A DNA stretch of 39,573 nt from a virus: the IMG/VR virus record IMGVR_UViG_3300047462_000497, positions 1-39,573 of that record; one strand, given 5' to 3'. The translations under genes were made by a program, and so were the position numbers. Shown here piece by piece: positions 30,437 through 36,178 of this stretch. The notes under the pieces were generated by a model. It was not told the origin of the DNA. It saw only the letters and a list, made by a program, of their open reading frames with translations, and ran no database searches. How positions within the stretch are numbered: the stretch's first letter is position 1; every line of letters starts with the position of its first letter.

Positions 30437-30589
30437 ATGGTCGACCTCATCGCCGCCCGCGCGTTCGCGCGCGACCTGCCTCAGCAAGTTTGGGCCGTGG
30501 ACGAACCGCTGGCCCGCGAAGCCTCGGACCTCATCCTATCACTGATCGATGAATGCGCGTGTTTGCGCGAGGTCGCCGGCGACTGTTAA
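30437..30589 (+). CDS. 50-residue protein ending inside a zinc-ribbon motif
   Basis: ATG 30437 touches the TAA of the gene before it, so it is coupled. The 50 residues are helical ('PQQVWAVDEPLAREASDLILSLIDECACLREVAGDC'). The stop TAA at 30587-30589 falls between two codons that would be the first and fourth of a C-x-x-C knuckle, and the same frame reads on as a zinc ribbon (see 30590-30715). Either the gene has suffered a nonsense change or the stop is read through. The peptide alone has no recognised function. Confidence 0.5.
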   Translation: MVDLIAARAFARDLPQQVWAVDEPLAREASDLILSLIDECACLREVAGDC

Positions 30590-30715
30590 ACCTGCGGCGG
30601 CTCCATCCCGCGCGAACGCATCCTGGACGCACGATCGCGCGGCGCCCAGGCGCAGTATTGCTCGACGCGATGCCGCGGCACCGCCGCGAAAAGGCGACAG
30701 CGGGAACGCGATTAG
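30590..30715 (+). pseudogene. In-frame zinc-ribbon remnant after the TAA
   Basis: Reading on in the frame of the 30437 gene gives 41 residues, 'TCGGSIPRERILDARSRGAQ' then 'YCSTRCR' and a basic end, closing at TAG 30713-30715. It lacks its own start codon. The order CG..IP.E+...A+SRG...(Y/F)CS..CR is shared with the intact zinc-ribbon protein at 31507-31686, so it is genuine former or recoded coding sequence. Confidence 0.6.
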
Positions 30716-31470
30716 CCGCGGCTGACGGAGTAGGAGGCGGCCTGCCATGAGTGCGGGCCGCCTTCGTGCGCGCCGCGAATCGCGCAGAACTCGGCGGGCC
30801 GTCGCGGATTCCGCGCGCCGCAGAATGCTTCGGTCGATGCGCGGGCCTGGGCGTCAAGACCGGCAACGAGCGCATCGAGGTCCGGATCGCCAAGGGCGAC
30901 CGATGGCGTTTCGAAGCCCTCCAGCGGTGTGGCCTCGGTTCGAGCCGTTATCTTTCCGGCGCGCGCGGCTCTGTACCGGATTTTCCAGACAAGCTCAACG
31001 CGGACTCCGATCCGCGCGGCAACGTCGGCTGGCTTCTCGCCGCGCTCGAGCGCCGCAACGATCACAGCGTTGCGGGTGGCGATCGCTGGGTCTGCGCGAC
31101 GGCCCCTCCCAGACGGCGCGTCTTCGAGATGGTCACGCGCGGCCTTCAGCGCCTCCTTGACCGTCCAGATCGACACGCCGAAGCGCGCCGCAACGTCGGC
31201 TCGCGGTTCGCCGGCACGGACGGCCGCCACGATCGCGGCGTTCCGCTCGGCGCGCGCGGCGGCTCCGGCGATGATCCGCGGCGGCGCGTCGTCGGCGGCC
31301 GGTTGTCGGGTAACTGTTACCCTCTCGCGCGCGATCGGCGGCGCAAGCGCGGTCAGATCCTCATATCCGGCGACGATCTGCTGCGGCAGCTCGCGCTCGC
31401 GGCTCATCTTTTCGAGCGCGGCCAACTCGCCGTCGAGCTCGTTCGCGTTCGCGACGCGCGATACACCCAA
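30712..31470 (-). CDS. Protein with two tandem helix-turn-helix repeats
   Basis: A 252-residue protein. Two copies of a homeodomain-like HTH lie at about residues 76-115 ('RNAAIVAAVRAGEPRADVAARFGVSIWTVKEAL') and 131-170 ('RNAVIVAALERGEKPADVAARIGVRVELVWKI'), sharing R-NA-IVAA-GE-ADVAAR-GV. The N-terminus is acidic and helical; the C-terminal 60 residues carry 'EAFCGARNPRRPAEFCAI', two cysteines. Start is TTG 31470 with no clear SD, or ATG 31407. It converges on the plus genes at 30.1-30.7 kb. It is likely a DNA-binding regulator; small-terminase-like function is an alternative. Confidence 0.6.
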   Translation of the reverse strand: MGVSRVANANELDGELAALEKMSRERELPQQIVAGYEDLTALAPPIARERVTVTRQPAADDAPPRIIAGAAARAERNAAIVAAVRAGEPRADVAARFGVSIWTVKEALKAARDHLEDAPSGRGRRADPAIATRNAVIVAALERGEKPADVAARIGVRVELVWKIRYRAARAGKITARTEATPLEGFETPSVALGDPDLDALVAGLDAQARASTEAFCGARNPRRPAEFCAIRGAHEGGPHSWQAASYSVSRG

Positions 31471-31506
31471 CCGGGACTATCGCGCCGCGCCATTTAACCC
31501 GAGCGC

Positions 31507-31686
31507 TCACTTCCCGCCCTTCTTTTTCCGGGCCTCGTAGGCTTCGCGAGACGTCTGCCGGTTACGGCACTCCGGCGAGCAGAAGCGAGGCTCCATGCCC
31601 CGCGACTTGGCGGCGTACACCTTCTCGACTGGTATGCGCTTGCCGCACTTCTCAGCCTGACAGTAGTACGCGGGAAGCTTCGCCAT
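31507..31686 (-). CDS. Small zinc-ribbon protein
   Basis: A 59-residue protein from ATG 31686. 'YYCQAEKCGKRIPVEKVYAAKSRG' and 'RFCSPECRNRQ' give four cysteines (C-x4-C and C-x3-C) of a zinc ribbon, followed by a Lys/Arg-rich tail. Such small ribbon proteins are frequent in phages, with unknown or nucleic-acid-binding roles. The longer in-frame start at 31770 lies within the promoter of the divergent operon and is rejected. It is a homologue of the interrupted ribbon at 30590-30715. Confidence 0.65.
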   Translation of the reverse strand: MAKLPAYYCQAEKCGKRIPVEKVYAAKSRGMEPRFCSPECRNRQTSREAYEARKKKGGK

Positions 31687-31739
31687 CTCGGCAGGGTCGA
31701 TTCTACTGCGTCGAGGTATGGCCCTTGGCGGCGAAAATC

Positions 31740-31795
31740 TACTGCTATGCTCTTGACTCAAGCAATCCATAGCAGTATACTACGCGTAAGCAGTA
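31740..31795 (+). promoter_or_regulatory. Strong sigma70 promoter with inverted-repeat operator
   Basis: TTGACT (31753-31758), 17-nt spacer and TATACT (31776-31781) match the promoter at 30.0 kb exactly in both hexamers. The 10-mer tactgctatg (31740-31749) is repeated inverted as catagcagta (31769-31778) over the -10, 29 nt away, and a 5-bp-arm palindrome (CTTGA-C-TCAAG, 31752-31762) covers the -35. Another agcagta lies at 31789-31795, at the likely transcription start. Confidence 0.75.
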
Positions 31796-31807
31796 GACAC
31801 GTCAAGC

Positions 31808-31842
31808 GGCCTCCGCCCGGTGAGTCAGACCGGACGAAGGCC
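31808..31842 (+). other. Leader hairpin in the 5' UTR of the 31859 gene
   Basis: Outer stem ggcct/aggcc (31808-31812 and 31838-31842) and inner stem ccggt/accgg (31817-31821 and 31829-31833) close a 7-nt loop. It lies in the leader between the promoter at 31.75 kb and the SD gaggag, and could control mRNA stability or translation. Confidence 0.5.
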
Positions 31843-31858
31843 TTGAGGAGACCGAGGA

Positions 31859-32104
31859 ATGAGCTCGACCGCCCCCGCCACCCAGGCTACCGTCTCGAAC
31901 GGCAGCGACCTGCCCAACAATCTGCGCTACAGCCCCAACGACGCGAGCAAGATGTGCAAGCGCCACGGCGCGGCGTTCAGCGAGGCCCGCGAAATGGCCA
32001 AGGGCTACTCGTCCAAGGGTTACTACCACGCGATCTGCCGCGCACGCCGCCCGGCTGACACCTGTTCCGAGTGCATCGCGATTCGCACGGCGGTATCGCA
32101 GTAA
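31859..32104 (+). CDS. Small hypothetical protein heading the early operon
   Basis: An 81-residue protein with AGGAG 8 nt before ATG and a 70-nt leader. The middle has 'RYSPNDASKMCKRHGAAFSEAREMAKGYSSKGYYHAICRARR', with C33, C60 and the end C69/C72, a possible metal site. It begins a run of genes joined by 4-nt overlaps; its TAA overlaps the next ATG (TAATG). Not recognised. Confidence 0.65.
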   Translation: MSSTAPATQATVSNGSDLPNNLRYSPNDASKMCKRHGAAFSEAREMAKGYSSKGYYHAICRARRPADTCSECIAIRTAVSQ

Positions 32105-32427
32105 TGCGTAGCCGCTTCCCCATGTCCAGCCGCGAGAAAATCGAGGGCCGCCTCGCGGCCGCCGCCCTCAACGGCGGCGCATCGAACGTCATCGCCAAGG
32201 GCGACGATCACTACCTCGTCGTCGGACGCGCGGGAACGCGCTACACGGTTTTCGCTCCCTCGCTCGAACGGATGCTCTGCGATTGCCCCAGCGGCATCCA
32301 CGGCGGCATCTGCTGGCACCAGGCGGCGGTCTATCTCAAGAAGGTCGCTGACTCCGCGATCTCGCCTCAGCCGTCGGCAAGAGCCGATCTCGACGTTCGC
32401 GAGATCGAGGAGGCGATCTGCTCATGA
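32104..32427 (+). CDS. SWIM zinc-finger protein
   Basis: A 107-residue protein. 'YTVFAPSLERMLCDCPSGIHGGICWHQAAVYL' holds the SWIM pattern C-x-C-x(n)-C-x-H (about residues 60-71) after a beta pair ('NVIAKGDDHYLVVGRAGTRYTV'). SWIM domains bind DNA or protein and occur in many phage small proteins. The start at 32104 overlaps the upstream stop; the longer start at 32071 would overlap the previous gene. Next gene overlaps by ATGA. Confidence 0.75.
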   Translation: MRSRFPMSSREKIEGRLAAAALNGGASNVIAKGDDHYLVVGRAGTRYTVFAPSLERMLCDCPSGIHGGICWHQAAVYLKKVADSAISPQPSARADLDVREIEEAICS

Positions 32428-32603
32428 GCACGGACCGCGACCAGGCCAACGAATCGAGCTATGCGTTCTGCCTCCACTGCGGACGCGGCGGCGACCTCGG
32501 CGTCTCCGGTTACTGCGACCGCTGCGCCGACCCGCTCGAAGACACCGAGTTTGCGACGGCCGCGGGGAGCGCTCCGTCGATCACAATCAGGAGAACAGCA
32601 TGA
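32424..32603 (+). CDS. 59-residue four-cysteine protein
   Basis: A 59-residue protein in the coupled array, with ATGA overlaps at both ends. 'AFCLHCGRGG' and 'YCDRCADPLED' form a two-knuckle zinc ribbon (C-x-x-C, 12 residues, C-x-x-C). The C-terminal third is Ala/Thr/Ser-rich. It is just below the 60-residue length that gene callers often use and might be missed. Unknown function. Confidence 0.65.
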   Translation: MSTDRDQANESSYAFCLHCGRGGDLGVSGYCDRCADPLEDTEFATAAGSAPSITIRRTA

Positions 32604-33007
32604 CCGATTCTTATTCGCCCTGCGGCCCGGAGTGCATCGCGCTGCTGCCGATCACCGACGACGCCGTCGAGGTTCACGCGGACTGTCCCGACCCTGCGGA
32701 GCGCGCGTATCGCATTCGCGGCACTCGCATCGTGCGCGATCTGCTCGTTGCTGACTTCGAGGTCATCGCGGCCAGCGTCGAACAGGCGCGCGAAATCATC
32801 GGCAGGCAGCGTGTTTCCGAGGGAATCCATTGGCGGTACGCCGAGCGCGTCGACGACGGCGAGGCGACGTTCAGCGTTGACGGCGTTGAGGACGAGACGG
32901 CTGGATCGCGCTACGTCGAGCACCACGATTCGGACTGCAAGCCCGGCTGCCAGGCCGACGATTGCATGCGGTACGAGATGAATCCGCCGAAGGAGATTGT
33001 GCGATGA
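32600..33007 (+). CDS. Hypothetical protein of the early array
   Basis: A 135-residue protein starting in an ATGA overlap. It contains seven cysteines: 'CGPEC' near the N-terminus and 'CKPGCQADDC' near the C-terminus, and a middle helix 'DFEVIAASVEQAREIIGRQRV'. The cysteine-rich ends suggest metal binding; the middle looks like a small folded alpha/beta domain. No family recognised. Likely expressed with its neighbours from the 31.75-kb promoter. Confidence 0.6.
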   Translation: MTDSYSPCGPECIALLPITDDAVEVHADCPDPAERAYRIRGTRIVRDLLVADFEVIAASVEQAREIIGRQRVSEGIHWRYAERVDDGEATFSVDGVEDETAGSRYVEHHDSDCKPGCQADDCMRYEMNPPKEIVR

Positions 33008-33378
33008 GCGCCACGATTCCCGACTGCCTCACGCGCGACTCGGCTGCGGACTGCCGCGAGGCGATGCGCGTCTCGCTTGGCGTTGGATACGACGGGGAAG
33101 AGAAGCCGTCGCCCCCGGTTGCGTTTGACGATGCATTGGCCACGATTCTATGGCGCGAAGCGCGCGCCGTTCGGAGAATCTCGATTGCGCTCCCATTTCC
33201 GTCACCGTGGGCGCTCGCCGAGATTGCGTGCGATGCGGCGACACTCGCGTTGAACGCGGCGCGACCAGATGCGGCAAGCGAGACGCCGTTGACGCTGGAT
33301 CAACGCGGCAGGGTACTCGACGCAGCTCGCGCGATCGTGCGCGTGGCCGTGGAGGTCGGGAATGCGTCGGCTCACTGA
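33004..33378 (+). CDS. Hypothetical helical protein of the early array
   Basis: A 124-residue protein, ATGA-coupled to its upstream neighbour; the longer in-frame reading to 32962 is rejected for that reason. Mostly helical and Ala-rich ('ALATILWREARAVRRISI', 'AEIACDAATLALNAA', 'VLDAARAIVRVAVEVG'). No motif. It is followed by a 54-nt gap, the largest in this array. Confidence 0.55.
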   Translation: MSATIPDCLTRDSAADCREAMRVSLGVGYDGEEKPSPPVAFDDALATILWREARAVRRISIALPFPSPWALAEIACDAATLALNAARPDAASETPLTLDQRGRVLDAARAIVRVAVEVGNASAH

Positions 33379-33432
33379 CGAGCAGATTCGCCTCCGCCAC
33401 GTGCACCTACTCGACAGGAGTCGGCTGCGCGG

Positions 33433-33780
33433 ATGGGCACGTGGTGGCTCTCGTTCGCCGATCCGCAGCGCCCGCATGGCTCGCAGTTCCTCGGAGTCGC
33501 CGTCGTGCGCGCGCCCGGATTCGTGACGGCGACCGTCATCGCGCGGCAGCTCGGCATCAATCCGGGCGGCGAGGTGCGCGGGTTCGCGCTGCCCGACGAT
33601 GCGCCGGTCACCGAGGCCGACATGAACCGGCTGCTCAGCCACGACGAGGCGCGCGCGATCGGAGAGCGGAAGCGGTTGAGCGACAACAAGCCGCCATGCC
33701 CATGCGCGTGCCACGAAGGCCGCTACGCGCACCCCCTCGGCTATCTCTGTCGCTGCGCCGTTGAGAGCCGCAGGCCGTGA
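33433..33780 (+). CDS. Hypothetical protein with cysteine-rich C-terminus
   Basis: A 115-residue protein. 'MGTWWLSFADPQRPHGSQFLGVAVV' and 'VTATVIARQLGINPGGEVRGFALP' look like a small mixed domain. The C-terminal 30 residues hold 'PCPCACHEGRYAHPLGYLCRC', a dense Cys/His set likely to bind zinc. AGGAG lies about 12 nt upstream, rather far. A shorter reading frame beginning at 33362 in another frame was considered and is less protein-like. Ends in a GTGA overlap with the next gene. Confidence 0.6.
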   Translation: MGTWWLSFADPQRPHGSQFLGVAVVRAPGFVTATVIARQLGINPGGEVRGFALPDDAPVTEADMNRLLSHDEARAIGERKRLSDNKPPCPCACHEGRYAHPLGYLCRCAVESRRP

Positions 33781-33995
33781 CCGGCCCGCAATGGCACAAG
33801 GCTCGGCACGATCGCGCCTACCGCGGGCGAACGGAGAGCGTCGGGCTCTTGCCGAGCGAATGGATGTGGAACGCGCCGTCGGACCTGCGGCTCCATGCGT
33901 GCTACGCGGCGTGGCTGGCGAAGAACGCGACGTCGCGCGACAACCCGGCCGCGTGGACGGCGTATCGTTGCGCGTGCTACGGGGCAAGTCGATGA
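33777..33995 (+). CDS. Small hypothetical protein
   Basis: A 72-residue protein starting at GTG in a GTGA overlap and ending in an ATGA overlap, so it is coupled on both sides. It is Trp/Tyr/Arg-rich with 'EWMWNAPSDLRLHACYAAWLAKNATSRDNPAAWTAYRCACYG', three cysteines. Not recognised. Confidence 0.55.
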   Translation: MTGPQWHKARHDRAYRGRTESVGLLPSEWMWNAPSDLRLHACYAAWLAKNATSRDNPAAWTAYRCACYGASR

Positions 33996-34183
33996 GTACT
34001 CAAATCGCCGCGCCCGCGAAGTCCTGCGAGCAGCGCCTGAAAGCGCGCTCGCGCAAGCCTGGCCGCGAGTGCGGCGCGACGGCCACGCACTACGATGCGG
34101 CCGAGCGCAGAAACCTGTGCGGGCAGCACGCGCGCGATAATCCGCGCGCCGTCGCCGGCACGGGGCCGTCTTGGTGGGAGTAG
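33992..34183 (+). CDS. Small hypothetical protein ending the early array
   Basis: A 63-residue protein in an ATGA overlap. 'KSCEQRLKARSRKPGRECGATATHYDAAERRNLCGQHARDN' has three cysteines and a histidine that would suit a small zinc-binding site. It ends the plus-strand array. From here to the integrase stop there is a 200-bp gap with no convincing gene, only a 39-codon frame at 34214 and the tRNA-like sequence. Confidence 0.55.
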   Translation: MSTQIAAPAKSCEQRLKARSRKPGRECGATATHYDAAERRNLCGQHARDNPRAVAGTGPSWWE

Positions 34184-34274
34184 GCTAGGCGACCTCGCCG
34201 ACAAACCGACAAGATGACTTCGCGCGAGTCCTCCGCAATAGAGAGCGTCGCGGAAGGCCTCGTTGGCCTGCCGT

Positions 34275-34481
34275 GTGGCCTGTCACGACGGAACGTGGAT
34301 CCGCCGTGCGCCGCAAACCCGCATGGAATCTAGCAGTGGGGCGTCGCCAAGTGGTAAGGCAGGGGACTTTGAATCCTGGCGGCCTTACATTCGCCCTCGT
34401 CGCGGAGCCCTGCCGGACGGGCGTTTTCGTGTTTGTTTTGCCCGCGGTTCGGAGTCGTCGGCGGGCACGTGGCCTGTCACG
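34275..34481 (+). repeat. 13-nt direct repeats flanking the tRNA-like sequence
   Basis: The 13-mer gtggcctgtcacg occurs at 34275-34287 and 34469-34481, on either side of the tRNA-like core and inside the integrase 3' end for the second copy. The pair could be arm-type binding sites of the integrase. Confidence 0.5.
34337..34379 (+). other. tRNA-Gln(TTG)-like 5' fragment, candidate attachment core
   Basis: From tggggcg (34337-34343, acceptor-like) through a D-arm gcc...ggc (34346-34360) and an anticodon arm with loop ctttgaa (34367-34373, anticodon TTG), this reads as the first two thirds of tRNA-Gln. The anticodon stem has one mismatch and no proper T-arm or CCA end follows; the sequence runs on into the integrase stop region. 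It probably derives from a host tRNA gene and marks an integration core beside integrase 2. A functional tRNA is unlikely. Confidence 0.5.
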
Positions 34482-35611
34482 TGAGAGGCTACGAGGGCCG
34501 CAGCGCGATCAACACTTTCGCGGTGCCGAGCAGGCGCAACATGGGTGTAGACGTCGAGCGTCAGATCGGTCGTCGAGTGCCCCGCGATGTCCGCGGCGAC
34601 GCGCGCCGACGCCCCGCTTTCGCCGTACAGGCTGACGCCCGAGTGCCTGAGCACGTACAGCGTCGCCGGCGGCAGGTTCGCCTTTTCGACGATCAAGGCG
34701 AGCGCGGCGTTGGCAACCTTTTCGCTGAGCCACTTGCCGGCGGGCGTCACGAAGACGAACGGTGAGCCGTGTTTCTCCGCTGCCATAGCCGCCTGGTGGC
34801 GCTCGAGCGCCTCGATCGTGCCGGCATCGAGCGGCACGCGTCGGGCTGATTTGGCCTTCGCCGGCGCGAGCTTGCGCGGGCGCTCCTCGAGCGAGTGACG
34901 CACGTCGACGACGGCCGCCTCGAGGTTGACGTCGGACCATTGTAGAGCGAAGAGCTCCCCGGGCCGCATCGCAGCGAAAACGCCGAGCCGCACAAGAGCT
35001 TCGTAGCGATGGCCGCGCGCGGCCGCGAACAGCGTCGCGAGTTCCTCGGCGTCGTACGCGCCCCGTCGCGCTGGCCGATGTTGCGGCCGATCAACGAACG
35101 CGCACGGATTGCGCGCGATGAGACCTTGCCCGATCGCGACGTTGAACGCGCGCCGCAGGCTCTTGTGCAGTTTCTGGATGTTGTCCGCCGACACGCTGCG
35201 CAGCGCGAGGTTCTGGTAGAGCTTCGCGATCGTGCGTCCGTCAAGTTCGTCGAGCGGCATTTTGCCGATGTTCGGCAGCGCGTAGCGTCGGATGCGATCG
35301 GCATAGAAGCGCGCCGTCGCGGACCGGCGCGACGTCGCGACGGAGGCCAGCCACGTCTCGAGATATTCCTCGACGGTTCGCATCTGCGATCGGCCGACGA
35401 CGCCGCCGTTGCGCGCGCGGTGTTGCTCGAACTTCAGCCGCGCCTCGTCTTTGGTCTTGCCGCAGAACGAGCGGCGGATGCGCTTGCCGTTCTCGCCGTA
35501 GCCGAGGCTCACCGCGAAGATCCAATAGTTCGAAGCCACGCCGCTCGGCAAGACGCGCCGACGGTAGAACCAGGACCCTTCCCCGGCGCTGCGGCGACTA
35601 CGTGACGGCAT
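34385..35611 (-). CDS. Tyrosine recombinase (integrase 2), lambda-type
   Basis: A 408-residue phage integrase. The N-terminal 70 residues ('GSWFYRRRVL', 'FAVSLGYGENGKRIRRSFCGKTKDEARLKFEQ') form an arm-binding AP2/LambdaInt-like domain, followed by a core-binding domain and the catalytic domain: R216 in 'MRPGEL', K254 in 'KSARRVPL', R322 in 'YVLRHSG', H345 in 'AGHSTTD', nucleophile Y355 in 'DVYTHV'. The usual His of H-x-x-R is Tyr319. Start ATG 35611 excludes a long upstream reading that is antisense to the Gp37/Gp68 remnant. It ends inside the tRNA-like region, the usual int-attP order. Confidence 0.88.
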   Translation of the reverse strand: MPSRSRRSAGEGSWFYRRRVLPSGVASNYWIFAVSLGYGENGKRIRRSFCGKTKDEARLKFEQHRARNGGVVGRSQMRTVEEYLETWLASVATSRRSATARFYADRIRRYALPNIGKMPLDELDGRTIAKLYQNLALRSVSADNIQKLHKSLRRAFNVAIGQGLIARNPCAFVDRPQHRPARRGAYDAEELATLFAAARGHRYEALVRLGVFAAMRPGELFALQWSDVNLEAAVVDVRHSLEERPRKLAPAKAKSARRVPLDAGTIEALERHQAAMAAEKHGSPFVFVTPAGKWLSEKVANAALALIVEKANLPPATLYVLRHSGVSLYGESGASARVAADIAGHSTTDLTLDVYTHVAPARHRESVDRAAALVASHVTGHVPADDSEPRAKQTRKRPSGRAPRRGRM

Positions 35612-36035
35612 GGACGCCTGTACGCGGACCTTGCGCAACGTCGTACGTTGCCCTAGTATTGCGAACGCATGGCGTGCGGACATGCTGCGCGACATCGACG
35701 CGCCGGTTCGGTTTCTTTCGATCGAGCCGATGATAAGCCCGGTTGACCGCGTTTCGCTCGACGGGATCGCGTGGGCGATCGTCGGTGGCGAATCGGGGCC
35801 CGGTCGTCGGCCTCTCGATCCTGACTGGGTTCGAGACGTCCGCGATCGGTGCAACGCCGCCGGCGTCGCGTTTTTTTTCAAGCAATGGCACAAGGCCAAC
35901 ACCGGACGCGAACTCGACGGCCGGACATGGGACGAGATGCCGCATTTCAACCAGAGCGGCGCGCGACATAGCGGCGGTGGCGAGGTCCCATCCCGCGTAG
36001 ACCTTTCGGCCCCCAAACAGGTGTTCGACGCATAG
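35610..36035 (+). pseudogene. 5'-truncated phage Gp37/Gp68 (DUF5131) gene
   Basis: From about residue 17 the frame matches the C-terminal half of the Gp37/Gp68 family: 'PVRFLSIEPMISPVDRVSLDGIAWAIVGGESGPGRRPLDPDWV' across residues 32-74, then 'VAFFFKQWHKANTGRELDGRTWDEMP'. Family members are about 240-270 residues with an N-terminal cysteine region, which is absent; only about 120 residues remain. The first in-frame Met inside the homologous part is at 35682. The loss coincides with the start of integrase 2, so the gene was probably cut by an insertion or rearrangement. It may or may not be translated. Confidence 0.72.
35635..35651. promoter_or_regulatory. Inverted repeat in the integrase 2 / Gp37-Gp68 divergent region
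   Basis: gcaacgt and acgttgc form exact 7-bp arms around a 3-nt centre. The site lies 24 nt upstream of the integrase start and before the Gp37/Gp68 remnant. Symmetric short-arm operators of this kind bind dimeric regulators. Confidence 0.45.
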
Positions 36036-36178
36036 GTCCGGTAGAGTAGTCGCCTCGGTCACGTCGGGCCGAGCGGGTCGGGCCATTAGGCTCGTCGTCA
36101 AACCGGCGCTGAGTGATATGTCAGAAAGAAACGAATCACCATCGTTCTTCGATTGGCCGGGCCCGAAGGTCGTGCCGA

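Noticed and set aside
30751-31497. Plus-strand frame opposite the double-HTH gene
   Set aside because: Arg/Gly-rich and lacking motifs, while the minus strand has two recognisable HTH repeats.
33362-33571. Alternative small frame starting at 33362
   Set aside because: Arg/Ser-rich after residue 20 and overlaps the better 33433-33780 frame.
34214-34333. 39-codon frame before the tRNA-like sequence
   Set aside because: No SD, no motif, in a likely attachment-site region.
34401-34440. Possible plus-strand terminator gccc/gggc with T-rich tail
   Set aside because: Only a 4-bp stem with an 8-nt loop, and it lies within the integrase 2 coding sequence.
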